From contig JASGHO010000001.1 in the NCBI GenBank assembly GCA_047602305.1, positions 3,472,001 through 3,536,000 of the forward strand: a stretch of DNA of 64,000 bases, read 5' to 3'. The notes under the pieces are model-generated. The model was not told where the DNA came from, did no database searches, and was given only the letters and a program-made list of their open reading frames with translations. This DNA is from Ancrocorticia sp047602305. Its GTDB lineage: Bacteria; Actinomycetota; Actinomycetes; Actinomycetales; Actinomycetaceae. The translations under genes and the position numbers were made by a program. This document shows, piece by piece, positions 34,201 to 42,036 of this stretch. The number at the start of each line of letters is the position of its first letter. Within the stretch, counting starts at the first letter, position 1.

Positions 34201-34318
34201 GACCGGCACGGTTGTGTCCTTCGAGGGCAGCGGTAAATCGACCGTGGCGAAGGTACGTTTCCGCTCCGGAACCACCAAGCGCCTCATGCTTCGGTTCGCT
34301 CCGCTGGAGAAGATTTAG
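31289..34318 (+). CDS. pcrA: ATP-dependent DNA helicase PcrA/UvrD
   Basis: A 1009-aa superfamily 1A helicase. Residues 1-150 are a disordered Gly/Pro/Tyr/Ala extension with repeated GPYG and AGYRSG units. The helicase core begins LEGLNPQQRAAVVH; Walker A VVAGAGSGKT at about 173-182, DEYQDTN, GDADQSIYAFRGA, TIHTAKGLEFPVVF and VALTRARQRLY follow. A Gly/Ser/Tyr-rich linker at about 830-880 leads to a C-terminal Tudor-like domain (VRHKSFGTGTVVSFEG), the RNA-polymerase-binding module of PcrA. The ATG at 31289 has TAGGAGA upstream. It acts in repair and replication-transcription conflict resolution. Confidence 0.95.
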   Translation: MSTQNSASREAYLASMEKLRARIARATSGEQSAAPEGAMSPGPASGSPANASPRDYASRAAAGAGGAFAPGEEPPFDPGQEPPAFDEYSGEYGEFGNGYSGPGPYGAVEPGPYGDGEPAGYRSGAPAGDGAPAGYRSGYSAPPSDMARAEKLLEGLNPQQRAAVVHSGSPLLVVAGAGSGKTRVLTTRIAHLIASGRARPSEILAITFTNKAAKEMRERLEQMLGGVVRTMWISTFHSACVRILRSEHKTLGMRSSFTIYDQTDAQRLMNMVCRENHVDVRAYPPKTLSRQVSDLKNDLVTPSQAADRAEDQASTVLAEAYAAYQKRLREANAMDFDDLIMSTVQLLSVNPDLAEHYRRRFRHILVDEYQDTNTAQYRLVKILTGPLDEALHGELTVVGDADQSIYAFRGATIRNIEDFEKDYPKATSILLEQNYRSTQSILSAANAVIANNPKRRAKNLWTDQGTGEKLVGYVADSEADESSFVVEEIDNLRDTAGYKYGDIAVFYRTNAQSRAVEDMFVRSGIPYRVIGGTRFYERREIKDAMAYLHAVANPDDTVSIRRVLNMPKRGLGDKAEEAVALHAARYGVSYGAALADVAHPIEAAAAGRGEVLGLTPRARKSMTGFVEMLEKARELAGEGAGPAEVLDELLDAAGYLEMLRASKDPQDESRLENLAELHSVAAEFRVLNPEGTLEDWLDQVSLVSDSDQLAEGEDGEGEVTLMTIHTAKGLEFPVVFVTGLEDGTFPHMRSLADPKELAEERRLAYVALTRARQRLYITRAATRSGWGVPQEFPASRFLEEIPRELVDWRREQSSHEVLRGSWDDSTAQFGGGRYGGSGYGSGYGSGSRGSSYSSRGFSSDSNDSWNRSGSYGRGRKGGWTDDTDGPVLGSGRGFVPGKLGVSAESSASTTSGASKPEESARTLAERTSGSAQGSTGSTQELEAVASSSHSAEDLLTQGFSVGDSVRHKSFGTGTVVSFEGSGKSTVAKVRFRSGTTKRLMLRFAPLEKI

Positions 34319-34564
34319 GTGGGGTGTAGGCGTCGTGAGTTGTGGCCATGCGATCTGGACGGGAGTATCCGGCCCATTTTCCACGCCTTTTGCCTGCTCC
34401 TCCTCTTCAGTTGGTTTCCATCAAGTAAACGGCGTGTAAGGACTACGTTGAGATTGAAGCATTTTGCAGAAAACAGGCGAATTTGCGCGTGATGTCGCCG
34501 AAAAGTTGGGTAGACTCGATATATCTTGACGTCGAGATTTTCGACAGCAGAAAGGACACCACGA

Positions 34565-35851
34565 GTGGATCTTTACGAGTACCAAGCTCGTGACCTTTTC
34601 GAGAAGCACGGAGTTCCCGTTCTTCCCGGAATCGTCGCAACCACACCAGAAGAAGCGGAGCAGGCGGCGATCGACCTCGGGGGTCGCCTCGTCGTCGAGG
34701 GGCAGAGCCCGCAGGCAACTTCCTCATCCTCCGAATCGCAAACGAGTTCGCGTTCGTCGAATTTCGTCGTTGTGAAGGCGCAGGTAAAAACCGGCGGGCG
34801 CGGCAAGGCCGGTGGCGTGAAGCTGGCCCGCACCCCGCAGGAAGCCCGTGAGGCTGCCGAAGCGATCCTGGGTATGGATATCAAGGGCCACACGGTCCAC
34901 CGCGTGCTGATCGCAGCCGGAGCTGACATCGCGCGCGAGTTCTATTTCTCCCTGTTGCTGGACCGCGCTGAGCGGCGATACCTTGCCATGTGCTCGGTGG
35001 AAGGCGGCATGGAGATCGAGCAGCTGGCGGCGGAGCGTCCCGAAGCTCTCGCGCGGGTCGCTGTGGACCCGCTCGTGGGAATCGATCGCGCCAAGGCTGA
35101 AGAGATTGTGGCCAAGGCCGGATTTGAACCGGAGATTGGCGCCAAGGTCGTTCCCGTCATCGAGAAGCTGTGGGATGTGTACCGGCTTGAGGATGCCACC
35201 CTTGTGGAGGTCAACCCGCTGGTACTGACCGGCGAGGGCGAGATCATCGCGCTCGACGGCAAGGTCAGCCTCGATGGCAACGCGGACTTCCGTCACCCGG
35301 ACCACGAGGCGCTGGTGGACAAAGCCACCGAGGATCCGCTCGAAGCGCAGGCGAAGGCGCTCGGCCTCAACTACGTGAAGCTGCGCGGCGAGGTGGGCGT
35401 CATCGGCAACGGTGCCGGTCTCGTGATGTCCACGCTCGACGTCGTCGCCTATGCAGGCGAGGAGTACGGCGTTGGTCCCGCCAACTTCCTGGACATCGGT
35501 GGCGGCGCGTCCGCCGAAGTGATGTCCAACGGGCTCGGCGTCATCCTGTCCGATCCGGAAGTGCGTTCCGTGTTCGTCAACGTGTTTGGCGGAATCACCG
35601 CGTGTGACCAGGTGGCGGGTGGAATTGTGGGCGCTCTCGAGCTGCTGGGCGAGAAGGCAACCAAGCCGATCGTCGTTCGCCTCGATGGCAATGCTGTGGA
35701 AGAAGGCCGCAGGATTTTGGCGCAGGCCAACCATCCGCTCGTCATCACGGTCGAGACGATGGACGACGCCGCCGCCATGGCAGCAAAGCTCGCCGCTGGA
35801 GTAGCAATTGACGGACCGCTGGATGCAGTGGACGCCGAGGAAGGAAACTGA
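34565..35851 (+). CDS. sucC: Succinyl-CoA synthetase beta subunit, with a Ser-rich insertion
   Basis: A 428-aa ATP-grasp subunit of succinyl-CoA ligase, GTG start (MDLYEYQARDLFEKHGVPV) with AGAAAGGA upstream. Family blocks VKTGGRGKAGGVKLA, VEVNPLVLTGEGE, ALDGKVS and FLDIGGGASAEVM are intact. Between LGGRLVV and VVVKAQVK sits an insertion of about 26 residues rich in Ser (about residues 41-66), absent from ordinary SucC and placed within the nucleotide-binding lobe. It joins succinyl-CoA hydrolysis to nucleotide triphosphate formation. sucD follows after 2 nt. Confidence 0.94.
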   Translation: MDLYEYQARDLFEKHGVPVLPGIVATTPEEAEQAAIDLGGRLVVEGQSPQATSSSSESQTSSRSSNFVVVKAQVKTGGRGKAGGVKLARTPQEAREAAEAILGMDIKGHTVHRVLIAAGADIAREFYFSLLLDRAERRYLAMCSVEGGMEIEQLAAERPEALARVAVDPLVGIDRAKAEEIVAKAGFEPEIGAKVVPVIEKLWDVYRLEDATLVEVNPLVLTGEGEIIALDGKVSLDGNADFRHPDHEALVDKATEDPLEAQAKALGLNYVKLRGEVGVIGNGAGLVMSTLDVVAYAGEEYGVGPANFLDIGGGASAEVMSNGLGVILSDPEVRSVFVNVFGGITACDQVAGGIVGALELLGEKATKPIVVRLDGNAVEEGRRILAQANHPLVITVETMDDAAAMAAKLAAGVAIDGPLDAVDAEEGN

Positions 35852-35853
35852 GA

Positions 35854-36777
35854 ATGTCGATTTTTCTCAACTCGCAGTCCAAGGTCATCGTTCAGGGCAT
35901 GACCGGTTCTGAGGGGCAGAAGCACACGCGCCGCATGCTTGGCTCAGGCACCAACATTGTGGGCGGTGTCAATCCGCGCAAGGCCGGTACCTCCGTTGAT
36001 TTCGACGTGGAGCCGCTAGGCCCGGGTGCGGAAGAGCGCGAGGCCGGAACGGTTTCCATCCCGGTATTCGGCACGGTGGCCGAGGCCAAGGAAGCAACGG
36101 GCGCCAACGTGTCCGTCATCTTCGTGCCCCCGGCTTTCACCAAGAACGCGGTGATTGAGGCGGTGGACGCCGATATGGACCTCGTCGTGATCATCACCGA
36201 AGGTGTTCCGGTCGCCGACTCCTCGCAGTTCTACTCCTACGCCGCCCAGAAGGGCGTGCGCCTGGTGGGCCCGAACTGCCCCGGAATCATCACCCCCGGC
36301 CAGTCGAACGTGGGTATTACCCCCGCGGACATCACCGGCCCCGGGCGCATCGGGCTGGTGTCGAAGTCCGGCACGCTGACCTACCAGATGATGTACGAAC
36401 TCAAGGACATCGGCTTCACCACCTGCCTCGGCATCGGTGGCGATCCCGTCATCGGCACCACGCACATTGATGCGCTGGAGGCCTTCGAAGCTGACCCCGA
36501 GACGGAACTCATCGTCATGATTGGCGAGATCGGTGGCGACGCCGAGGAGCGCGCGGCCGCCTACATCGCCGAGCACGTCACCAAACCCGTTGTGGGATAC
36601 GTTGCCGGATTCACCGCGCCCGAAGGCAAGACCATGGGGCACGCCGGAGCCATTGTCTCCGGTTCCTCCGGTACTGCCGCCGCCAAGCAGAAGGCTTTGG
36701 AGGCGGTGGGCGTGCGCGTTGGTCGCACCCCCAGCCAGACGGCCGCGATTGCTCGCGAGTTGCTCGCGGGAAAGTAG
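35854..36777 (+). CDS. sucD: Succinyl-CoA synthetase alpha subunit
   Basis: A 307-aa subunit carrying the CoA-binding Rossmann domain (KVIVQGMTGSEGQKHT, GGVNPRKAGT) and the phospho-histidine loop near the end (GFTAPEGKTMGHAGAIVSG, where His is the phosphorylated residue). GPNCPGIITPGQ is also conserved. It is about 15 residues longer than E. coli SucD, mostly through a short insertion (LGPGAEEREAGTVS) in the first domain. It forms the enzyme with SucC, encoded immediately upstream. Confidence 0.96.
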   Translation: MSIFLNSQSKVIVQGMTGSEGQKHTRRMLGSGTNIVGGVNPRKAGTSVDFDVEPLGPGAEEREAGTVSIPVFGTVAEAKEATGANVSVIFVPPAFTKNAVIEAVDADMDLVVIITEGVPVADSSQFYSYAAQKGVRLVGPNCPGIITPGQSNVGITPADITGPGRIGLVSKSGTLTYQMMYELKDIGFTTCLGIGGDPVIGTTHIDALEAFEADPETELIVMIGEIGGDAEERAAAYIAEHVTKPVVGYVAGFTAPEGKTMGHAGAIVSGSSGTAAAKQKALEAVGVRVGRTPSQTAAIARELLAGK

Positions 36778-36790
36778 CGGGAAAGTAGTT

Positions 36791-36856
36791 GTGGGGAGGA
36801 GGCCCATTTCGATGAGTCTCCTCCCCTCCCTTGTTCCCGTGAGTCGTACTCAGAGG
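36791..36856. repeat. Stem-loop repeat R2, copy 1 (probable sucCD terminator)
   Basis: GTGGGGAGGAGGCC ... GTCTCCTCCCC followed by CTTGTTC and GTGAGTCGTACTCAGAGG. The arms form a hairpin. The same unit is found at 37097-37160. The first copy lies just after sucD. Confidence 0.6.
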
Positions 36857-36944
36857 TTGCGTGGTGGGGCATTGCCCGCTGCGCAACCTCCAGACCACCT
36901 GGAACGATCACCCGGACGAAGACTATTCGGAAGAGTTCTTCCGG

Positions 36945-37036
36945 AAAGAATTGAGTTTCTGGGAAAGGATTGAGCCCGCGGAAGCTATCCGCGGGCTCAA
37001 CCCTTTCCGAAAAGCTCAACCTTTTGCTTGCTCTCA
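36945..37036. repeat. Stem-loop repeat A, one of two copies flanking the peptidase/TA island
   Basis: AAAGAATTGA then GGAAAGGATTGAGCCCGCGG, a 7-nt loop, and CCGCGGGCTCAACCCTTTCC, followed by GAAAAGCTCAACC. The arms form a 20-bp hairpin with one mismatch. The same sequence, with changes, recurs at 40393-40485. Confidence 0.65.
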
Positions 37037-37096
37037 ATCCTTTACCGGGCTATCACTCGTTTGGAACGCCGACGCCGGGGGCTCACTTACGTTGCA

Positions 37097-37160
37097 GTGG
37101 GGAGGAGGCCACTGACGTGGTCTCCTCCCCACACTTGTTCTCGTGAGTCGTACTCAGAGG
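37097..37160. repeat. Stem-loop repeat R2, copy 2
   Basis: GTGGGGAGGAG pairs with CTCCTCCCCAC, followed by ACTTGTTCTCGTGAGTCG and TACTCAGAGG. It ends 25 bp from the stop codon of the M23 peptidase gene and could terminate it, since the hairpin works on both strands. Confidence 0.6.
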
Positions 37161-37184
37161 AACCGATCCGGTTGGTGGCTGGTG

Positions 37185-39414
37185 TTATCCGAGCCAGACT
37201 CCCGAGCTGTTGAAGCGGTGTGTGGCTCCATCAATCACATAGGTCCCTGTGACCATGGCACCACTTGGCTTGAGGTAGTACCACGAGCCACTGAGGTGAA
37301 GCCATCCCGTATGCATCGCGCCGGAAGGTTTCAGGTAGTACCAGGAACCACCGGTGGAGACCCAGCCGGTCTTCATTGCTCCCGAGGAACTCATGAAGTA
37401 CCAGGTGCCACCGTCGGCAACCCAGCCGGTTTGCATGACGCCACTGGAATTCATGTAGTACCAGATTCCACCGGAGGCGAGCCAACCAGTGTGCTTGACG
37501 CCGTTGACGTAGTAGTACCACTTGCCATCCTCCAAGACCCAGCCGGCCTTGGTTATGGCTTTCGCTTGAACTTTCGCTGTCGGTGCCGAGGTCTTGGATG
37601 TGGTGGTGTAGCCTGCCTTGCTGCCAGTGACCGTGACCGAAATGCGCTTACCAACATCGGCATTGGTCAGCGTGTAGCTAGTCTTCGTCGCACCGCTAAT
37701 CACGGAACCATCCCGAAGCCACTGATACGTCAACGATGTCCCGTTAATCCAATCCCCAGGTAGTACCGTTAGCGTTTCGCCAACTTGCGCAGTTCCATTA
37801 ATGGTCGGGATAGGGACTGAGGGGAAGTTCTTTACTTCATCAATCGTTACCGTAGATGATCCGATAAGGACATTGTCTCCGGGCGTTCCACTAACATTCA
37901 ACGCATAAACGTGAACAACCTGACGCCCTCGCTTATTGGTATCAAAGGTGACGTCGAATCCTTGGTTAGGAGACGTTTGTGGATATTTCAGCGGAATATC
38001 CTCGCGAAGTACGTTCGTTGCGCCAAGGTCATGGAACTCGCCAGTTCCAGAGGGGCCACCTACATACGCATGAAGAACGACAGGACTCTTTGGAGCGTTC
38101 GGATCAAAAGTCCACCCTGCAACTTTGATCTTTCCTACTCCAGGTGAAACCACCGAATCTAGATTCCCAAACGGATTCGGATCACCAACAGTTACGTCAG
38201 CGGTTCCGATCAGAGGATTGTTCCCCGCAGGGAGATTGATGGCATAGACGTAGACCTTTTGGCGTCCACGTTTTCCCGTCACTACAGAGATATCAAAACC
38301 CTGATTCGTCCCAGCTCCCGGGAAGGCTGCCGCAACATCTGGCCTATGAACGCTAGTTATTCCCGTGTGGAACTCTGCACCTGCACTGCCAGCGGGGCCA
38401 CCAATGTACAAATGTATGCCCAATGAGGTCGAAGGAGCATCGTGATCAAACGCCCAGCCACCAAACGTTATTGTTCCGATCCCACCTACGGCGCTGTCCA
38501 GATTACCTCGAGGATCATGATTAGAGCTTGCAGGACCGTTAGCGGCAAGCCAGGGGAGTGGATTTACATATCCAAAGTTTCCGGTCTCGCCAGCAGCACA
38601 GTTACGAGCACCCCACACATGCATGCCCGATCTGTAGGCACCAGGTATTACTGAGAAATGCAAATGGCTATTGCTGGGCGCCCAATACGTGACCGTTCCC
38701 AATTGAGTTCCAGCTGACACCGTCGCACCAACACCAATGGTCGGATTAATATGCCCGTATACAGCCACAAAGTCTCCTGCAGTCGACTTATGCTGGATAA
38801 TCGCAGCCTGCCCAGTGGAATAACCAACAATGGCTTTGACAGTGCCAGAGCCAATCGCTTTGACGACGCTCCCAGATGGCGCACCTTGCGAATCAGCACC
38901 TAAATGCGCCAGGCCAGCAAGGTATTCACCACCGCAAATGTTGAAACCCCAGTCGTTATAACGCGAGACGACCGTCGGATTTGTCCAATTTCCTGGCCAA
39001 TTATGAATCGCAGATGGACTGGCTGACGACTGCTGAGAGAATCCACCGGGAGCACTACCATTAACTGCACTAAAGTCTTCAATCAGATCGGCGGGAAACC
39101 CGTCAGCGTCATCATCGCTCGCACCGGATTCATCAGAAGATCCTTCTAATAGCTCCGGAGCTAACAACTCACCAGAACCACCCGGCACTTCACGTGCTTC
39201 TGCCGGTGTGGGGTTCTCAGACTCAACCGGTACGGGAGTCTTGTCCGGCTCAACTGTTGCAGCGACGTCGTCGTTAGCAACTGGCTTTTCTAAAGCAGTG
39301 GCTGCCACCCCCCCCGGAGAACATCAGCCCGAATGCTAGCAAGCCAGCCAGGCCTCTCGTGATTCTCTTTCGACCCGGCGGCAAACCCGCCCGGTCTCTT
39401 CTTTTCGCGGACAT
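37185..39414 (-). pseudogene. Secreted M23 peptidase with cell-wall-binding repeats, frame broken by a G8 tract (probably phase-off)
   Basis: The gene starts at ATG 39412-39414 (AAGGAG upstream) with a Sec signal peptide: basic MSAKRRDRAG start and hydrophobic GLAGLLAFGLMFSG. A run of 8 G (C8 on the plus strand, 39308-39315) then shifts the frame; 7 G would join it to the remaining 706 codons. The mature part (corrected numbering) has an acidic N-terminal region, an M23 endopeptidase with zinc ligands His170/Asp174 and His250/His252 (HLGAD, HLHF), two related beta domains (GNLDS...GGWAFD; GNLDS...AGWTFD), an Ig-like domain (YQWLRDG) and five to six choline/glucan-binding-type repeats (TGW..GG.WYY). 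It probably cleaves peptidoglycan peptides at the cell surface. The gene is less GC-rich than neighbours. Confidence 0.8.
39308..39315 (-). repeat. G8 homopolymer tract in the signal-peptide coding region
   Basis: Eight consecutive C on the plus strand. Frame analysis shows that the signal peptide and the mature protein are joined only if the tract has 7 (or 7 plus/minus 3n) residues. Confidence 0.85.
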
Positions 39415-39744
39415 CTCCACTCCTTAGGGGACCCGACAACAATGAACGTGACCCACCACAAAGCCAGTAATCCAATCCCTGAAGGGAATCCGCAAGCGTA
39501 AACACTAACGTGAATTTGACAAGGTGAGTCACAGCCATTCTTACCAGAAGGAGGCAGGGCATACCCTGTTTTCGCTTGTCTAAGTTGTTAGACAAAATCC
39601 GGCAATGCAAAGCACCGAGCACCCTTCACCGAAGCCCAAGAAGAGTCACCACTCTGAAGGATTCTTTGGAGCGCGATGCCTGGGAATCAGACTTCGAAGA
39701 CTCTGCGCCTGTTATGCATTTGGGCTCTGTCGTAAACTGGTTGC
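39415..39744. promoter_or_regulatory. Divergent spacer between M23 peptidase and toxin-antitoxin genes
   Basis: No gene is seen in 330 bp. TTGTCTAA (39576-39583) and TTAGACAA (39588-39595) make a perfect 8-bp inverted repeat with a 4-nt gap, a candidate operator or short hairpin upstream of the peptidase gene. On the minus strand TTGTCA near 39530 could be a -35 element for the peptidase; this is weak. Confidence 0.4.
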
Positions 39745-39999
39745 ATGTCTATGACTATGGCTCAGGTTGAAGAGGCGCTTATGGCCCTAGATCGTCACGA
39801 ACAGGCGGCGATACTTCAGCGCGGCATTCGCAACCTAGACACGCGTTCTGAGGACTTACCTCAGGCCGAGGTAGAGGCCGCTTGGCGCGACGAACTGAGC
39901 AAGCGTATTGACGACATTCGTAGCGGCGCAGTCGAGTTACTTGACTTTGACGAGTCCCACCGGCAAATTCGCGCGCAACTGATCGCACGCCGCAAGTGA
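39745..39999 (+). CDS. Addiction-module antitoxin (RHH-less, TIGR02574-like)
   Basis: An 84-aa acidic protein whose first half (MTMAQVEEALMALDRHEQAAIL) and C-terminal W-R-x-E-x-x-x-R-x-x-x-x-x-x-G pattern (AAWRDELSKRIDDIRSGAVELLDFDE) match the putative addiction-module component family paired with RelE/ParE toxins. The stop codon overlaps the toxin GTG start. It should bind and neutralise the toxin. Confidence 0.82.
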   Translation: MSMTMAQVEEALMALDRHEQAAILQRGIRNLDTRSEDLPQAEVEAAWRDELSKRIDDIRSGAVELLDFDESHRQIRAQLIARRK

Positions 40000-40307
40000 G
40001 GCTCCGCAAACGTGAGCACCCCGAAGCTCACGAAGAACTCCTTGATGCCGCCAGCTGGTATGACGATGAACAGCCCGGACTTGGCGAAGATTTCCTTGAC
40101 GCCATCGACGATTCTGTTGCCCAACTTCTTGACTGGCCAAACATTGCCCACGTCTACCCTGGATGGAACCGGGAACCAGTAGTCCAGCAAAGAACAATGA
40201 AGACGTTTCCCTACCAAATCCTCTACTACATCGAGGACTCATATCTGGTGGTTGTCGCCTACGCTCACAACCGCCGCAAGCCCGGTTACTGGAAAGATCG
40301 AATCTGA
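39996..40307 (+). CDS. RelE/ParE-family toxin
   Basis: A 103-aa toxin of the RelE/ParE superfamily: HEELLDAASWYDDEQPGLGEDFLDAID, VYPGWNREPVVQQRTMKTFPYQILYYIEDSYLVVVAYAHNRRKPGYW is the classic core (given as landmarks at 11-37 and 53-99). GTG start overlapping the antitoxin stop (GTGA). It lies between the M23 peptidase gene and repeat element B, so the repeats bracket both. Confidence 0.88.
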   Translation: MRLRKREHPEAHEELLDAASWYDDEQPGLGEDFLDAIDDSVAQLLDWPNIAHVYPGWNREPVVQQRTMKTFPYQILYYIEDSYLVVVAYAHNRRKPGYWKDRI

Positions 40308-40392
40308 CCTGGGGTGACCAGATCGCTCCGAAACACCGTATGACCAGTGGAAACATGCTTACGAGAGCTTTCGATCAACGAAACCACTGGCC

Positions 40393-40485
40393 AAAGAATT
40401 GATAGCCCCTGGCAAAGGATTGAGCCCGCGGAGAGCTTCCGCCGACTCAATCCTTTCCGAAAAGCTCAACCCTTTGCTTTCTCGG
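40393..40485. repeat. Stem-loop repeat B, second copy of element A
   Basis: CAAAGAATTGATAGCCCCTGG, then AAAGGATTGAGCCCGCGGA, a loop, and CTCAATCCTTTCCGAAAAG with CTCAACCCTTTGCTT. It matches element A at 36945-37036 over its whole length with scattered changes; AAAGGATTGAG/CTCAATCCTTT form the stem. Confidence 0.65.
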
Positions 40486-40536
40486 TACTCTGCGAGGGGG
40501 ATATCCTCAAAGCACGGAAGTTTGGATACATATCAT

Positions 40537-40590
40537 TGCATATAGAGCACGGGGTGGGCCGAAAACGGCCCACCCCGTGCTCTATATGCA
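40537..40590. terminator. 25-bp perfect hairpin downstream of nagA
   Basis: TGCATATAGAGCACGGGG... (40537-40561) is fully complementary to 40566-40590, loop AAAA. It lies 34 nt past the nagA stop and about 230 nt past the toxin gene. No T-run is present on either side, so it may be a bidirectional terminator or an RNA-stability element. Confidence 0.6.
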
Positions 40591-40623
40591 GTCAAATGTT
40601 GCGCACATGCCCAGTGGAGTCAT

Positions 40624-41979
40624 TTACCCGACCGTCACGCCTTCGCGTACCACCTCGACAACCCGGTGCTGCGAGTCAAGAACAAGGAAATTTGGCTTCG
40701 TTCCTGGCTCGAATGTCAGTGTCACGCCTGAGGCCTCACGGCCCGGTCGCAATAACGATGCCGCTCGCACCGGCCCCGCAACGGTGGCCCGGACCAACTG
40801 CCCAAGATCCAACGTTCCGCGCCCGGCGAGGAACGCCACTTGCTCCGCGAGCCGCGAGCAGCCCCCGGCAATGGTGTCCTTTCCGGCAAGCCGCGCGGCA
40901 CCATCCTTGACTTCAACGTCCAAGCCGCCGAGCTGGTAATTGCCCTCCGGCATACCCGCTGCGGCCATCGCATCCGTCACCAGAATGGTGGAGAGACGGG
41001 CAGCTTGCCCGGTGCCTGAGCTGCCAAGCTGCCCAGCACCCGAGCCACCCGTGCCACCAGCACCCGAACCACCCACATACTCGGCAACGTCCTCAACGAG
41101 AATGGGCGCCAGGTGCACGCCGTCACCAATAAGTTCGATGGACACCTCGCCGCGTCGCGCTCCCTGGATCAGTTCACGAATTGGCCCGGGTTCGCGGTGG
41201 TTGATGGCGGGCATGGCATTGAAGAGATGGGTGGCAGTCTGCGGCACCCCGTCAAACCCGATCTCGGCGGCATACTCCAAAGTCGCCGCCAATACCGCCG
41301 CCGTCGTGGCGCCATCTGTGGCGGTGTGCCCCCACGACGGCTTCGCACCATAGCGAAGCAACATCTGAGCAACCTCAACCGCGTTCTCCGTCTCCGGCGC
41401 CACGGTCATTGTGCGAATCCAGCCGTCGCCGGCCTCCAGCCACGATTCCAACTCGGCGAGATCGCCGCCGCGAATAGCGGCGGGATTCTGCGCCCCGGCC
41501 TTATGAGGAGACACGAAGGGTCCCTCCATGTGGATGCCGGCAAGTTCACCGCTGCGGCAGAAAGGTACCAGTGCCCGGATCGCAGGCAGCGGGTCGATCA
41601 TCGAGACCAGCGAGGCCACCAATGCCGTTGTTCCTCCGCCCCGATGGGCAGCAATCGCCGCGCGAATCGACTCCTCATCGAGATCGTCAGGGAACGACGC
41701 CCCTCCACCGCCGTGACAGTGGACATCTACCAACCCGGGAACGATGAACGCGCCGACAAGTTCCGAAGTAACCCCGGCCTCGCCCAATAACGAACTTTCC
41801 CCGGACTCACCGGGCCCTGTCAGTACCTCGACCAGTTCGCCGTCGTCGTTCACAACCAGTCCGGAACCAACAATCTCACCGAATCCGTCGCGTACTTCTC
41901 CGCGGACTACTCGCATCTTTGCTCCTTCGATATTCTTGCCTGCAACAATATCTTGCCGGGCCGCGCTCTGTCCGCTCAT
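40624..41979 (-). CDS. nagA: N-acetylglucosamine-6-phosphate deacetylase
   Basis: A 451-aa amidohydrolase removing acetate from GlcNAc-6-P. The metal motif GLVDVHCHGGGG, the acidic metal-binding HMEGPFVSPHKAGAQN, WGHTATDGAT, ATHLFNAMPAINHREPG and the catalytic LVTDAMAAAGMPEG are all present. A Gly/Ser/Thr insertion of about 25 residues (about 303-327) is placed after VEDVAEYV. A start at 41916 (MRVVRGEVRDG) may be the real one. The operon is nagB then nagA on the minus strand, separated by 57 nt; the products feed amino sugars into glycolysis. Confidence 0.94.
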   Translation of the reverse strand: MSGQSAARQDIVAGKNIEGAKMRVVRGEVRDGFGEIVGSGLVVNDDGELVEVLTGPGESGESSLLGEAGVTSELVGAFIVPGLVDVHCHGGGGASFPDDLDEESIRAAIAAHRGGGTTALVASLVSMIDPLPAIRALVPFCRSGELAGIHMEGPFVSPHKAGAQNPAAIRGGDLAELESWLEAGDGWIRTMTVAPETENAVEVAQMLLRYGAKPSWGHTATDGATTAAVLAATLEYAAEIGFDGVPQTATHLFNAMPAINHREPGPIRELIQGARRGEVSIELIGDGVHLAPILVEDVAEYVGGSGAGGTGGSGAGQLGSSGTGQAARLSTILVTDAMAAAGMPEGNYQLGGLDVEVKDGAARLAGKDTIAGGCSRLAEQVAFLAGRGTLDLGQLVRATVAGPVRAASLLRPGREASGVTLTFEPGTKPNFLVLDSQHRVVEVVREGVTVG

Positions 41980-42036
41980 GACTCACAATCCCTCACGTCC
42001 GAATCCGCGCCTTGTTCTCACGCCCGAACCCCGGTT

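Larger units (their letters stand above)
36778..37184. other. Gene-free spacer with repeated stem-loops
   Basis: The 407 bp between convergent sucD and the M23 peptidase gene hold no credible gene. They contain R2 copy 1 (36791-36856), repeat element A (36945-37036) and R2 copy 2 (37097-37160), all hairpin-forming. Confidence 0.6.
40308..40623. other. Gene-free spacer with two strong stem-loops
   Basis: The 316 bp between convergent toxin and nagA genes contain repeat element B (40393-40485) and a 25-bp perfect hairpin (40537-40590). No protein-coding frame here is convincing. Confidence 0.6.
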
